Assembly: GCF_027925385.1 (NCBI RefSeq)
Contig: NZ_AP027142.1
Span: 471,001 to 535,000, forward strand
Origin: Methylocystis iwaonis
Lineage (GTDB): Bacteria; Pseudomonadota; Alphaproteobacteria; Rhizobiales; Beijerinckiaceae
Reading direction: 5' to 3'
DNA length: 64,000 nt
Part shown: positions 6,031-15,540 of the stretch, in pieces
Position numbering within the stretch: position 1 is the stretch's first letter
Layout: each line of letters opens with the position of its first letter
Made by a program: the position numbers and the translations under genes
Notes under the pieces: model-generated
What the model saw: only the letters and a program-made list of their open reading frames with translations
Told to the model about the DNA's origin: nothing
Databases searched by the model: none

Positions 6031-8835
6031 TCAGGCCGCGACTTGCGCCGGGTAGCCGGCGTCTGTGATGGCTTTCGCCAGCGCCTCGGGGTCCTTCGGC
6101 GCCGGGGAGACGTCGACCCTGCCGGTCGCGAGATCGACCTTCACATCCGCGCCGGGCTCGACCGCCTGCACCGCTTTGGTGACATGTTTGACGCACATGT
6201 TGCAGGTCATGTCTTGCACATTGAAAGCCGTCATTCTTTCCTCCTTGTTGTCCTGTTTTACGGGCGCAGCCGCCGCCTCGTCATTGCGAGCGGAGCGAAG
6301 CAATCCAGAGCCGAGATGAGTCTCCTGGGTCGCGTCGTCGCTACGCTCCTCGCGATGACCGGGAGGCGTCTCGGCGATGACCGGCGGCTTGAACCGGCGC
6401 AGGCGCAGCGCATTGGTCAGCACGAAGACGCTCGAAAGCGCCATGGCGCCGGCGCCGAGCATGGGCGAGAGCTGCACGCCATTCACCGGATAGAGCGCGC
6501 CGGCCGCGACAGGCACGAGCAGCGCGTTATAGCCGAAGGCCCAGAAGAGATTCTGCTTGATGTTGCGCATCGTCGCGCGCGACACCGCCAGCGCCGCCGG
6601 CACTTTGGCGAGATCGCCCGACATCAGCACGACGTCGGCGGCTTCGATGGCGATGTCCGTGCCCGTGCCGATGGCGACGCCGGCGTCCGCCGCGGCGAGC
6701 GCCGGGGCGTCGTTCACGCCGTCGCCGACAAAAGCGATTTTTTCCGTTTCGCGCAGCCGTTCGAGCGCGGCGACCTTGCCGTCGGGCATCACGCCCGCGA
6801 TCACTTCGTCGATGCCGAGGCGCCGCGCAATGGCGTTGGCGGTGCGCGCCTCGTCGCCGGTGATCATGGCGGTTTTGACGCCGATGGCGTGCAGCGCGTC
6901 GATCGCGGGCTTGGTGGTGGGCTTCAAATCGTCGGCGACACAGAGGATCGCCCGCGTCTCGCCCTCCACCGCGAGATAGAAAGGCGTCTTGCCCTCGTCG
7001 GAGAGCGCGGCGGCGTCTGTCTCGAAGGCCGTCGTATCGAGGCCCAGCGAGGCCATGTAACGCGCGGCGCCGATCGCGACCTTCCGCTTATCGACAAGGC
7101 CGGCGACGCCCATGCCTGAAACAGACTCGAACTGCTCGGCCGCTGGTACAGCTAGCCCACGATCCTTCGCGGCGGCGACGATCGCCGCGCCGACGGGATG
7201 CTCCGATTGCGCCTCGACGCTCGCTGCAAGCCGCAGCAGCGCCGCTTCGTCTTCGCCGGGCGCCGGGATCAGATCGGTGAGGCGCGGCTTGCCGAAGGTC
7301 AGCGTGCCGGTCTTGTCGAAGGCGATGAGCGTCACATCCTGCAAGGTTTGCAGCGCTTCTCCCTTTCGGAACAGCACGCCCAGCTCCGCCGCGCGCCCAG
7401 TGCCGGTCATGATGGCGGCCGGCGTCGCGAGCCCCATGGCGCAGGGGCAGGCGATGATGAGCACGGCGACGGCGCTGACCAGCGCATAAGTGAGCCGCGG
7501 CTCGGGGCCGATCGCCATCCAGACGACGAAGGTGATCGCAGCGATGGCGAAGATCGCCGGCACGAAGACGGCGGTGACGCGGTCGACCATCGCCTGAATC
7601 GGAAGCTTCGCGCCCTGCGCCTGCTCCACCATGCGGATGATGCCGGCGAGGACCGTATCGGCGCCAACCCGCGTTGCGCGGAAGGAGAAGGCGCCGGAGC
7701 CGTTCACCGTCGCGCCCGTGACAGTGGCGCCGATGGTTTTCGCGACGGGCGCGGGCTCGCCCGTCACCATGGATTCGTCGACATAGGATGAGCCTGCCGT
7801 CACGACGCCGTCGGTGGGGATACGCTCGCCCGGCCGCACCAGCACGATATCGCCGACGCGCACGTCGTCGATGTCGACATCGGCCGTGTCGCCGTTGCGA
7901 TCGACGCGCGCGGTCTTGGGCTGCAATTTTGCAAGCGCGCGAATGGCTTCCGAGGTGCGGCCCTTGGCGCGCGCTTCGAGAAACCGGCCGAAAAGGATCA
8001 GCGTCACGATGACGGTCGCGGCCTCGTAATAGACATAGACCGCGCCGGCCGGCAGAAGCTGCGGCAGGAAGGTCGCGACGAAGGAATAGAGATAGGCGCT
8101 GAGCGTGCCGACCGCGACGAGCGCATTCATATCCGGCGCGCCGCGCAGCAGCGCCGGAACGCCTTTGACGAAGAAGACAGCGCCCGGCCCGAAGAGGACG
8201 AGCGTCGCGAGCAGGAAGGAGAATTGGCGCACCAACTCCTCGCCGATCGTCATCATCGTCCAATGATGAAAAGCGGGGACGAGATGCCCGCCCATTTCGA
8301 CGATGAACAGCGGCGCGCTCAGTACGGCGGAGAGGATGAGATTGAAGCGCAGCGTCTTCATCTCCGCCTCGCGCCGCGCGCGTTCGCGGTCGGTCGCGCC
8401 GGCGTCGGTCTCGATGCGGCGCGGCTCATAGCCAGCCTCCGTAATGGCGCGACGCAGGCGCTCGGCGAGGCCGGGGCCGGAGAGGGCGCGCACGCTCGCG
8501 CGCTCCGTCGCGAGATTGACGCTCGCCTCCAACACGCCCGGAACGCCTTTGAGCGCCTTTTCGACATGGGCGACGCAGGAGGCGCAGGTCATGCCGCCGA
8601 CGCCGAGCTCGATCGTCTCGATGACCGGCTCATAGCCGGCGTCGGCCACCGATTTGGCGATCACGGCGGGGTCGGCGCCCGGCGCCAGCGCGACATCGGC
8701 GCGTTCGGTCGCGAGATTGACGCTCGCCGAGGCGACGCCGGGCGTGGCGGTCAAGGCTTTCTCGACATGGGAGACACAGGAGGCGCAAGTCATGCCGCGC
8801 ACGTTGAAATCGAACCGCGTCGTCTCGGCGCTCAA
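6031..8835 (-). CDS. copA: copper-translocating P1B-type ATPase with fused C-terminal CopZ-like domain
   Basis: CopA exports Cu(I) across the inner membrane. The 934 residues hold two N-terminal HMA domains (each GMTCASC), the membrane core with CPC ([11 protein letters not shown]), the phosphorylation site DKTGTLT, the SEHPVG motif and [10 protein letters not shown]. After the normal end of the ATPase ([10 protein letters not shown]) comes a ~28-residue stretch read from a family A palindrome, and then a third HMA domain (DMTCNMC) from Met868. That Met has its own AAGGAGG 5 nt upstream (6240-6246), so copZ was probably a separate gene and may still be started independently. The start is TTG (8835) with AAGGAGG at spacing 5; an in-frame TAG lies directly upstream and no Met precedes the first CxxC. 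Confidence 0.95.
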   Translation of the reverse strand: MSAETTRFDFNVRGMTCASCVSHVEKALTATPGVASASVNLATERADVALAPGADPAVIAKSVADAGYEPVIETIELGVGGMTCASCVAHVEKALKGVPGVLEASVNLATERASVRALSGPGLAERLRRAITEAGYEPRRIETDAGATDRERARREAEMKTLRFNLILSAVLSAPLFIVEMGGHLVPAFHHWTMMTIGEELVRQFSFLLATLVLFGPGAVFFVKGVPALLRGAPDMNALVAVGTLSAYLYSFVATFLPQLLPAGAVYVYYEAATVIVTLILFGRFLEARAKGRTSEAIRALAKLQPKTARVDRNGDTADVDIDDVRVGDIVLVRPGERIPTDGVVTAGSSYVDESMVTGEPAPVAKTIGATVTGATVNGSGAFSFRATRVGADTVLAGIIRMVEQAQGAKLPIQAMVDRVTAVFVPAIFAIAAITFVVWMAIGPEPRLTYALVSAVAVLIIACPCAMGLATPAAIMTGTGRAAELGVLFRKGEALQTLQDVTLIAFDKTGTLTFGKPRLTDLIPAPGEDEAALLRLAASVEAQSEHPVGAAIVAAAKDRGLAVPAAEQFESVSGMGVAGLVDKRKVAIGAARYMASLGLDTTAFETDAAALSDEGKTPFYLAVEGETRAILCVADDLKPTTKPAIDALHAIGVKTAMITGDEARTANAIARRLGIDEVIAGVMPDGKVAALERLRETEKIAFVGDGVNDAPALAAADAGVAIGTGTDIAIEAADVVLMSGDLAKVPAALAVSRATMRNIKQNLFWAFGYNALLVPVAAGALYPVNGVQLSPMLGAGAMALSSVFVLTNALRLRRFKPPVIAETPPGHREERSDDATQETHLGSGLLRSARNDEAAAAPVKQDNKEERMTAFNVQDMTCNMCVKHVTKAVQAVEPGADVKVDLATGRVDVSPAPKDPEALAKAITDAGYPAQVAA
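6278..6361. repeat. family A palindrome in frame inside copA
   Basis: This 84-bp copy begins TCGTCATTGCGAGCGGAGCG and ends GCTCCTCGCGATGACCGG, with CAATCCAG in the left arm. It is 28 codons long and is read in frame as a linker rich in Arg, Asp, Glu and Ser between the CopA body and the CopZ-like domain. The arms are recognisably paired but have drifted at several positions. Confidence 0.85.
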
Positions 8836-8846
8836 CTATTCCTCCT

Positions 8847-9323
8847 TCAAAGCCAGCGACGCGTGCGCGCCCTATAGGCCTGGTAATCGTTTCCAAATTT
8901 TGCAGCGAGATGCCGCTCCTCCGGCTCGACGGCGAGCTTCTGGAGCCCGAAGGCGAGAAGCGGCGTCAAAAGCACGGTGAAGGGCGAGCCGATGAGAAGC
9001 CCGACGCCCAGAACGACCGCGATATGCGAGATGTAGATCGGGTTGCGCGACCAGCGGAAAGGACCGTCCGTCACGAGATGCGCGGCGGCGCGGTGCGGCA
9101 GGATCGTCGTCTTGTGACGCGCAAAGGCTTGGGCGCACCAAATATCATTGGCGAGCGCGAGCGCGATAATAACGCCGCCGAGGAGCCGGGCGCCGGGGAA
9201 GGCGACAAGCCCCACCAAGGCGCCGCCGCTCGCGCGGTCGAACGCGAGACCGGCGAGAATCGTCAGCGCAATCAGGATCGGCGGCCAGGGCGCGCGGGCG
9301 GGCGGGGCGTCGGGAGAGGGCAT
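8847..9323 (-). CDS. membrane methyltransferase of the isoprenylcysteine O-methyltransferase/PEMT type
   Basis: A 158-residue protein with about four hydrophobic segments. It carries the family's C-terminal catalytic region: GPFRWSRNPIYIS, followed by VEPEERHLAAKFGNDYQAYRARTRRWL split over adjacent segments. In such proteins this region binds S-adenosylmethionine and the lipid-like acceptor at the membrane face. The true substrate in bacteria is usually unknown. I chose ATG 9323 because GGAG lies 9 nt upstream; the frame is open to 9386. It ends 11 nt upstream of the copA start on the same strand, so it may be co-transcribed with copA. Confidence 0.75.
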   Translation of the reverse strand: MPSPDAPPARAPWPPILIALTILAGLAFDRASGGALVGLVAFPGARLLGGVIIALALANDIWCAQAFARHKTTILPHRAAAHLVTDGPFRWSRNPIYISHIAVVLGVGLLIGSPFTVLLTPLLAFGLQKLAVEPEERHLAAKFGNDYQAYRARTRRWL

Positions 9324-9400
9324 GATCGGAACTCCGAGCGCCCCTAACATCGCGAGACGCGCCCGAATTTTCAACCCCGCGCCCAAGCCGGAGCGCCCCT

Positions 9401-9470
9401 GGACCGCGGGCCTTCAGGCCCGCATTCTTGGAGCGAGCCTGAAGGCTCGCGGTCCCGAGGCGCGCGGTCC
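9401..9470. repeat. family C palindrome (GGACCGCG...CCTTCAGG type), copy 1
   Basis: Inverted arms GGACCGCGGGCCTTCAGG and CCTGAAGGCTCGCGGTCC enclose a short spacer. Each arm also folds on itself (GCGGGCCTTCAGGCCCGC and GCGAGCCTGAAGGCTCGC). A second copy is at 53117-53175. It lies between two divergently transcribed genes, upstream of bioF. Confidence 0.75.
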
Positions 9471-9525
9471 ATTGACCCCATTCGCGCCAGTCTTTACCAA
9501 CCCCCTCGAAATCAGGGAGCGACAC

Positions 9526-10668
9526 GTGGCGGAGACGCTCGAGCCTTACAAGGCGGACCTTGCCGGCCTTGCCGCGCGCGACCGGCTGCGGACGCTCGCG
9601 CCGCGCGCCGGGCTTGATTTCGCCTCCAACGACTATCTGGGGCTTGCCGAATCGCGCGAGCTCTCGGCCGCCGCGGCGGCTGCGGTCGCGCGCGGCGTTC
9701 CCGTGGGCGCCGGCGGCTCGCGGCTGCTGCGCGGCAATCACCCGGAGCACGAGGCGCTGGAGGCGCAGGCTGCGCGCTTCTTCCACGCCGAAAGCGCGCT
9801 GTTCTTCGGCGCAGGCTTCTCGGCCAATGAGGCGCTGCTGTCGACGCTGCCGCAGCGCGAGGATATGATCTTCTACGACGCGCTCATTCATGCGAGCGCG
9901 CATGATGGCATGCGGCTCTCCCGCGCGCCCTGCGCCGCCTTCGCGCATAATGACGTCGGCGCGCTCGGCTACGCGATTGTTGGCTGGCGCGCGAAAGGCG
10001 GCAAGGGGCGTCCCTGGATCGCCGTCGAAAGCCTCTACAGCATGGATGGCGACATCGCGCCGCTCCACGAGCTGATGGCCTTGGCCGACCGCCATGAAGC
10101 CTTTCTGCTGATCGACGAAGCCCATGCTACCGGCGTCTATGGTCCCGGCGGGCGAGGCCTCGCTGCGGCCCTTGAGGGGCGTGAAAATGTGATTTCCGTT
10201 CATACCTGCGGCAAGGCGCTTGGCGCCTCGGGCGCGCTCGTCTGTCTTGCGGCGCCGCTGCGTGATTTTCTGGTCAACCGCTGCCGTAATTTCATCTTCG
10301 CGACAGCGCCCTCGCCGCTTGTCGCGGCTTGCGTGCGCGGCGCCTTGAAGATTGTCGAAGGCGCCGACGACCGCCGCGCGGCCTTGCGCGATCGCGTCGC
10401 GCTTGCGGGTCGCGAGTTGCAGCGTCTGTGCGACGTCGCGCCGTCTGGCTCGCAGGTGCAGCCTGTCATCGTCGGCGCGGACGCTTTGGCGATGTCGCTC
10501 GCGGCGCGGATGCGCATGCGTGGCTATGATATTCGCGCCATCCGCCCGCCGACCGTGCCGGAGGGGACGGCGCGTCTGCGGCTGTCGCTGACGCTCAACG
10601 TCAGCGCAGCGCAGACCACGCAAATGATCTCGGATCTTGCCGAAGAACTCGCGAAGGCGAAGGCGTGA
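9526..10668 (+). CDS. bioF: 8-amino-7-oxononanoate synthase
   Basis: BioF condenses pimeloyl-ACP (or CoA) with L-alanine, using PLP, in the first committed step of biotin ring assembly. The product is 380 residues from a GTG at 9526, which has GGGAG 7 nt upstream; longer in-frame openings run back through a palindrome and are unlikely. Family motifs are present: DFASNDYLGL, GSRLLRGNHPEHEALE, DEAHATGVYGPGGRG, and the PLP lysine K230 in HTCGKALGASGA. It is the first gene of bioF-bioD-bioA and overlaps bioD by 4 nt. bioB, bioC and bioH are not in the window. Confidence 0.96.
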   Translation: MAETLEPYKADLAGLAARDRLRTLAPRAGLDFASNDYLGLAESRELSAAAAAAVARGVPVGAGGSRLLRGNHPEHEALEAQAARFFHAESALFFGAGFSANEALLSTLPQREDMIFYDALIHASAHDGMRLSRAPCAAFAHNDVGALGYAIVGWRAKGGKGRPWIAVESLYSMDGDIAPLHELMALADRHEAFLLIDEAHATGVYGPGGRGLAAALEGRENVISVHTCGKALGASGALVCLAAPLRDFLVNRCRNFIFATAPSPLVAACVRGALKIVEGADDRRAALRDRVALAGRELQRLCDVAPSGSQVQPVIVGADALAMSLAARMRMRGYDIRAIRPPTVPEGTARLRLSLTLNVSAAQTTQMISDLAEELAKAKA

Positions 10669-11291
10669 CGCGCCGCTTCGTGATCGTGGGGACGGATACG
10701 GGCGTCGGCAAGACGATCTTCTCGGCCGGGCTCGTGCAGGCGCTCGGCGCCTCTTATTGGAAGCCCGTGCAGGCGGGTCTCGACGAGGAGACGGATTCGC
10801 AGACTGTGGCGCGGCTCTCCGGCGCGCCGCAAGAGCGCATTCTTCCCGAAGCCTGGCGCTTACGGCTTCCCGCCTCGCCGCATATCGCCGCGCGAGCCGA
10901 GGGCGTGGAAATCTACGCCGCAAACCTCGCGCCGCCAGATGTCGCGGGGCCTCTCGTCATCGAGACGGCAGGCGGCGTGATGGTTCCGCTTACGGATAAT
11001 ATCCTGACGATCGATGTTATGACGCTTTGGCGCCTGCCTGTCATTTTGGTGGCGCGCACGCGGCTCGGTACGATCAATCATTCGCTCCTGACGATCGAAG
11101 CCTTGCGCCATCGCGATATCGCCATTCATGGCGTCGCCTTCGTAGGCGAGGAAGAGCGGGCGGCGCAAGATACGATCGTGCGCATCGGCGAGGTGAAGGC
11201 GCTCGGGCGCCTGCCGCGCCTTCCCGTCTTGTCGAAAGAATCGCTGCGCGCGGCTTTCGACGCGGCCTTCTCGCGAACGGATTTCGAATAG
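10665..11291 (+). CDS. bioD: dethiobiotin synthetase
   Basis: BioD makes the ureido ring of dethiobiotin from 7,8-diaminopelargonate, CO2 and ATP. The 208-residue product begins with the P-loop GTDTGVGKT (residues 9-17). Other family segments are YWKPVQAGLDEETDS, the LPASPHIAA loop and VIETAGGVMVPLT. The start is GTG at 10665, within a GTGA overlap with the bioF stop, which implies translational coupling. It ends immediately before bioA. Confidence 0.95.
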   Translation: MTRRFVIVGTDTGVGKTIFSAGLVQALGASYWKPVQAGLDEETDSQTVARLSGAPQERILPEAWRLRLPASPHIAARAEGVEIYAANLAPPDVAGPLVIETAGGVMVPLTDNILTIDVMTLWRLPVILVARTRLGTINHSLLTIEALRHRDIAIHGVAFVGEEERAAQDTIVRIGEVKALGRLPRLPVLSKESLRAAFDAAFSRTDFE

Positions 11292-12557
11292 ATGAGCATC
11301 GTCACCGATTCGCCTGTCTGGCGCCCATTCACGCAACACGCCTTGCAACCGGGCGCCTATAAGATTGCGCATGCCGAAGGCGCGTGGCTCACGGCGGAAG
11401 ACGGAACGCGCTTTCTCGACGCCATCTCATCATGGTGGGTGATCACCCACGGTCATCGTCGCCCGGAGATCATGGCGGCGATCCGCAAGCAGACCGAGAC
11501 GCTCGATCAGATCATCTTCGCGGGCTTCACCCATGAGCCTGCGGAAGCGCTGGCGCGCCGCCTCGTCGAGATCACCCAGCCGGGGCTCGATTACGTCTTC
11601 TACTCGGACAGTGGCTCGACGTCGGTCGAGGTGGCGATCAAAATGGCGCTCGGCTATTGGCGCCATCGCGGCGAGACGCGCGCGCGCGTGATCGCGCTGG
11701 AGCACGCCTATCACGGCGATACGGTCGGTACGATGTCGGCCGGCGCGCGCTCGGTCTTCAACGCGCCTTACGAGCCCTTGCTCTTCGACGTTGCGCGCGC
11801 GCCATTTCCGCATGCGGGGGCCGAGCAGGAAACGCTCGACGCGCTCGAGAAGTTTTGTCGCGAGGGCGCGGCGGCCTTTATCGTGGAGCCGCTGATCCTC
11901 GGCGCCGGCGGCATGTTGACCTACAGCGCGCAGGTGCTGCGCGAGATGAAGCGCATCTGCGAAACATATGGGACGCTCTTCATCGCCGATGAAGTGATGA
12001 CGGGCTTCGGCCGCACCGGAACGCTCTTCGCTTGCGAGCAGGCAGATATCGTCCCCGACATCGCCTGCTATTCGAAGGGCCTCACTGGCGGCGCCGTGCC
12101 GCTCGCCGTCACCATGTGCAAGCGCGAGATTTACGAAGCGCATTATGCGCGGGATCGCGCCCGCGCCTTTTTCCATTCGAGCTCCTATACCGCCAATCCG
12201 ATCGGCTGCGCCGCCGCTTTGGCCAATCTGGAAGTATGGGAAAAGACCGACGCGCGCGCGCGCGTCGCAAATCTCTGCGCCATGCAGGCCGAACGCGCCG
12301 CGCGTTTTGCGCAAGACTCACGCTTTTCGTCAGTGCGTCAGCTCGGCACGATCGTGGCGCTCGATATGACGGTCGCGCAGAGCGGCTATCTCGCCACCAT
12401 CAGCCTCGATCTCATGCGCTTTTTCAACGCGCGCGGATTGCTGCTGCGCCCGCTCGGGCCGACAATCTATGTGCTGCCGCCTTATTGCGTGACGGGCGAG
12501 GAGCTGGATCTTGTTCACGCGGGGATCGACGAGGCGGCGCGCCAATTCGGAGGTTGA
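11292..12557 (+). CDS. bioA: adenosylmethionine-8-amino-7-oxononanoate aminotransferase
   Basis: BioA converts 8-amino-7-oxononanoate to 7,8-diaminopelargonate, usually taking the amino group from SAM. The 421-residue class III aminotransferase carries the WWVITHGHRRPEIM opening, SDSGSTSVEVAIKMAL, the HAYHGDTVG loop, DEVMTGFGRTG and the PLP lysine K262 in YSKGLTGG. It follows bioD with no gap. The pathway order here is F-D-A, and the BioB step must be encoded elsewhere. Confidence 0.96.
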   Translation: MSIVTDSPVWRPFTQHALQPGAYKIAHAEGAWLTAEDGTRFLDAISSWWVITHGHRRPEIMAAIRKQTETLDQIIFAGFTHEPAEALARRLVEITQPGLDYVFYSDSGSTSVEVAIKMALGYWRHRGETRARVIALEHAYHGDTVGTMSAGARSVFNAPYEPLLFDVARAPFPHAGAEQETLDALEKFCREGAAAFIVEPLILGAGGMLTYSAQVLREMKRICETYGTLFIADEVMTGFGRTGTLFACEQADIVPDIACYSKGLTGGAVPLAVTMCKREIYEAHYARDRARAFFHSSSYTANPIGCAAALANLEVWEKTDARARVANLCAMQAERAARFAQDSRFSSVRQLGTIVALDMTVAQSGYLATISLDLMRFFNARGLLLRPLGPTIYVLPPYCVTGEELDLVHAGIDEAARQFGG

Positions 12558-12559
12558 CC

Positions 12560-12668
12560 CCCTCCCTGTCCCTCCCCCGCTTTCGCGGGAGAGGGGACGC
12601 TCACGATCAGCGTTGTCGATGAAGGACGCGCTCTGCTCCCTCTCCCGCGGGAGGGCTGGGGAGGGGGC
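12560..12668. repeat. CCCTCCC/CTCCCGCGGGAG-type palindromic repeat between bioA and fadD
   Basis: The convergent gap between bioA and the acyl-CoA ligase is filled by an imperfect inverted repeat. CCCTCCCTGTCCCTCCCCC and CGCGGGAGAGGGGAC stand on the left; CCCTCTCCCGCGGGAGGGC and TGGGGAGGGGGC stand on the right. It resembles widely dispersed bacterial REP-type sequences and could fold into a terminator for both genes, though there is no T-tract. Confidence 0.6.
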
Positions 12669-14399
12669 CTACGCCTGCTCCTCATTGGCAGGCGCCTTGG
12701 GCCGCGCGAAATATTCGTCGCGCAGCGCGCGGCGCAAAATCTTCCCCACATTGGTTTTCGGCAAGGAATCACGAAACTCGTAGAAGCGCGGCACCTTGTA
12801 GCCGGTGAGTCGCTCATGGGCGAAGCGGCGCAGCTCGTCGGCTGTAAGGCTCGGATCGCGTGCCGTGACGAAGGCCATGGGCGCTTCGCCGGAATGGGCG
12901 AAGGGCACGCCGATGACGGCGACTTCCTTCACCTTCGGGTGTTCGGCGAGCGCCGCCTCCACCTCATTGGGATAGACGTTGAATCCCGAGACGAGAATAA
13001 TGTCCTTCAGGCGATCGACGATCTTGAACATGCCGTCCGGCTGCATGACGGCGACGTCGCCCGTCTTGAAGAAGCCGTCGGAGGTCATGGCCTTGGCGGT
13101 CTCGTCGGGGCGGCGCCAATAGCCCGGCGTCACCTGCGGGCCGCGCGCCCAGAGCTCGCCGCGCTCGCCAAAGGGCGCCGCGTCGCCATGCTCGTCGCGC
13201 AGCGTAATCTCGGTCGAGGGAAGGGGGTAGCCGATGGCGCCGGTGAACTCCGCAATGTCTGCGCGGTTGACGGTCAGGATCGGCGACGTCTCGGAGAGGC
13301 CGTAGCCTTCGACGATCGGTTTTCCGCTTATCGCCTTCCATTTTTGCGCGACGACCTGCTGTGTCGACATGCCGCCGGAGATGCTCATCTTGAGATTGGA
13401 GAAATCGACATCCCTGATACGCGGGTGATCGGCGAGAGCTGCATAGAGGGTGTTCACGCCCGAGAAGACGGTGAAGCGGGCGTTGCGCACCGTCGCGATA
13501 AGCCCCTTGAGGTCGCGCGGATTGGCGATGAGCAGGCAGCAGCCGCCCGCCCGCATCGTCAGCATGCAGCAGGCCGTGAGCGCGAAGATGTGGTAGAGCG
13601 GCAGCGCCGTCACCATCACATGCGGGCCGGTCGGCCCGAGATAGGAGTCGAGCCAGGCCCAGGTCTGCTCGACATTGGCGGCGACGTTGCGGTGGAGCAA
13701 AATTGCGCCCTTGGCCACGCCGGTGGTGCCGCCCGTATATTGCAGAAAGGCGACGTCCTCGGGCGCGATTTGGGCCGGCGTGAACGGACGCTTGCCGCCT
13801 TCGCGCAAAACCTCGGCGAAGGACAGGCTTTCCGCAATTGCATAGGCGGGAACCGCCCGCTTGATCTGCCGCGAGACGAAATTCACCAGGAAGCCTTTCA
13901 GCCCCATGAGATCGCCGGGCGCGACGATGATCGCCCGTTCGACTTTCATGCGCGGCCAGGCGGCTTGCGCGGTATGTGCGAAATTTTCGAAAACGAAGAG
14001 GAAACGCGCGCCCGCGTCGTTGATCTGGAATTCGAGTTCGCTCGGCGTATAGAGCGGATTGACGTTCACGACCACGCCGCCCGCCAATAAAACGCCGAAG
14101 AGGATCGCCGGATAGGCGAGAACATTGGGCGACATGATCGCGACGCGATCGCCTTTCTCCAGCCCTTGTCTTTGCAGCCAGGACGCGACGGCTTCGGCGG
14201 CGCGGGTCAATTCGCGATAGCTGAGCCGTGCGCCGAAGCTTTCCATCGCGGGGCGATCGGCATAGGCGGCGGCGCTTTTGCGCAGGAGATCGACGAGGGT
14301 CGAACGGCCTGGGTCGATCGTGGCCGGAACGCCCGCCGGATAGGAAGCGAGCCAGGGCCGCGTCGCATAGGGGTCGTGCTGTTGCTCTGGGCTCGTCAT
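12669..14399 (-). CDS. fadD: long-chain fatty acid-CoA ligase (AMP-binding family)
   Basis: This enzyme activates fatty acids as acyl-CoA through an acyl-AMP intermediate. The 576 residues show the AMP-binding signature (YTGGTTGVAKGAILLHRN), EGYGLSETSP, the GDVAVMQPDG segment (TGD motif), DRLKDIILVSGFNVYPNEVE and a C-terminal lysine region (PKTNVGKILRRALR). I chose ATG 14399, preceded by a GAGGGTGG region; the frame stays open 63 nt further. Length and motifs fit FadD-type long-chain ligases best, but chain-length preference cannot be read from sequence. The neighbours give no pathway context. Confidence 0.9.
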   Translation of the reverse strand: MTSPEQQHDPYATRPWLASYPAGVPATIDPGRSTLVDLLRKSAAAYADRPAMESFGARLSYRELTRAAEAVASWLQRQGLEKGDRVAIMSPNVLAYPAILFGVLLAGGVVVNVNPLYTPSELEFQINDAGARFLFVFENFAHTAQAAWPRMKVERAIIVAPGDLMGLKGFLVNFVSRQIKRAVPAYAIAESLSFAEVLREGGKRPFTPAQIAPEDVAFLQYTGGTTGVAKGAILLHRNVAANVEQTWAWLDSYLGPTGPHVMVTALPLYHIFALTACCMLTMRAGGCCLLIANPRDLKGLIATVRNARFTVFSGVNTLYAALADHPRIRDVDFSNLKMSISGGMSTQQVVAQKWKAISGKPIVEGYGLSETSPILTVNRADIAEFTGAIGYPLPSTEITLRDEHGDAAPFGERGELWARGPQVTPGYWRRPDETAKAMTSDGFFKTGDVAVMQPDGMFKIVDRLKDIILVSGFNVYPNEVEAALAEHPKVKEVAVIGVPFAHSGEAPMAFVTARDPSLTADELRRFAHERLTGYKVPRFYEFRDSLPKTNVGKILRRALRDEYFARPKAPANEEQA

Positions 14400-14532
14400 T
14401 TTCCACCCTCGAAAAAGGAATCTGGCAATTCGAACGGTCTGGCGCCGAATCGTTTTCTGCAATCAAAATAGCGCGTGTGTCAGGCGTTTAACGGCGACCG
14501 AGCCGCGAGAATTGTGCTGCGGCGCACGAAAT

Positions 14533-15540
14533 TTACGATGCGCTGCAAGAAGCGCCCATGCCGGCGAGCAATGCGAGGCCGAGGCCAAATACCAGAAGCG
14601 CGGCGAGAAGCTCGGCCGTGCGCGCCACGATCGCCATGCGCCGCGCGCCGCCGCCGCTGACGCGCAGCGCCAGATCCTTGGCGTAGACGGCGACGGCGGC
14701 GAGCGCGCCGGTCGTCACGGCTGTGCCCGCCGACATCGCCAGAACCGCGCCGGCGCCTGCCGCGAGCGTCTCCTGCGACAGCGTGAAGACCAGAATAAGA
14801 ATCGCGCCGGAGCAGGGCCGCAATCCCGCCGCGAACACGGTCGCAAGAGCGTCTCCCCAACGAAAGCCCGGGCCGGACAGCGTCGCTGGATCAGGCGCGC
14901 AGCCGCAGCTTGGACCATGCGTGTGGCTGGGATCGTCGATCGCTTCGCACAGGAACCGGCTGGAGCCGCTCGCAGCGGCGACGGCCACGGCCGGTTGGCG
15001 CAGAGCGGCGAGAAGGCCAGAGCCTTTGGACCATAGGAGCTTCGCGCCGAGCGCGGCGATGGCGAGATAGCTCGCGATTTCGATGACGCGCGCGGCGTTG
15101 GTCATCTGCCCCGCGGTGGCGCGAAAGACGACCGCCGCGACGAGAACCAGCGCAATCGCCACCACGCCCTGCAGCAAAGCGGCGAGGGCGGCCAGCGTCA
15201 GCCCGCGCTTCAGTTGCACTTCCTTGGCGACCATATAGGAGGTCAGCACGGCCTTGCCGTGGCCGGGTCCGGCGGCGTGAAAGACGCCATAGGCGAAGCT
15301 TGCCGCGGCGAGGGCGAGAAAGGCGCCGGGGTCGGTTTTCAGCGCGCGCGCGGCCGCCTGCAGCTCGGCGTTGAACTTGCCTTGCCATGCGAGCATGAGG
15401 CCAGCGAAGCCCCCGGCGCCGCAGGCCGTCTCGCCGGCGCCAATGGCGAAGGGATGGCGCTGGGCGGCCGCGGGCTCGATCGCGCAGACCGCGAGCGCCA
15501 GGACAGCCGCCGCAAGGAACCCCAACCGCCGCGGCGTCAC
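14533..15540 (-). CDS. NicO-family nickel/cobalt transporter-like membrane protein
   Basis: 335 residues with a signal-like N-terminus and about six membrane segments. It has the family motif FAYGVFHAAGPGHGKAVLTSY split around HAAGPGHGK, a central His/Cys-rich loop (DDPSHTHGPSCGCAPDP) suited to metal binding, and GLRPCSGAILILVF. NicO/RcnA relatives move Ni or Co across the inner membrane, some as exporters and some in uptake systems. It overlaps the DUF1007 gene by 4 nt; this pairing is typical of the uptake-type systems. A cobalamin gene cluster 4 kb away makes cobalt a reasonable but unproven substrate. Confidence 0.82.
   Translation of the reverse strand: MTPRRLGFLAAAVLALAVCAIEPAAAQRHPFAIGAGETACGAGGFAGLMLAWQGKFNAELQAAARALKTDPGAFLALAAASFAYGVFHAAGPGHGKAVLTSYMVAKEVQLKRGLTLAALAALLQGVVAIALVLVAAVVFRATAGQMTNAARVIEIASYLAIAALGAKLLWSKGSGLLAALRQPAVAVAAASGSSRFLCEAIDDPSHTHGPSCGCAPDPATLSGPGFRWGDALATVFAAGLRPCSGAILILVFTLSQETLAAGAGAVLAMSAGTAVTTGALAAVAVYAKDLALRVSGGGARRMAIVARTAELLAALLVFGLGLALLAGMGASCSAS

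Noticed and set aside
12245..12270. (GC)n tract in bioA as a slippage site
   Set aside because: The run is short, the bioA frame is intact through it, and such tracts are common in this base composition.
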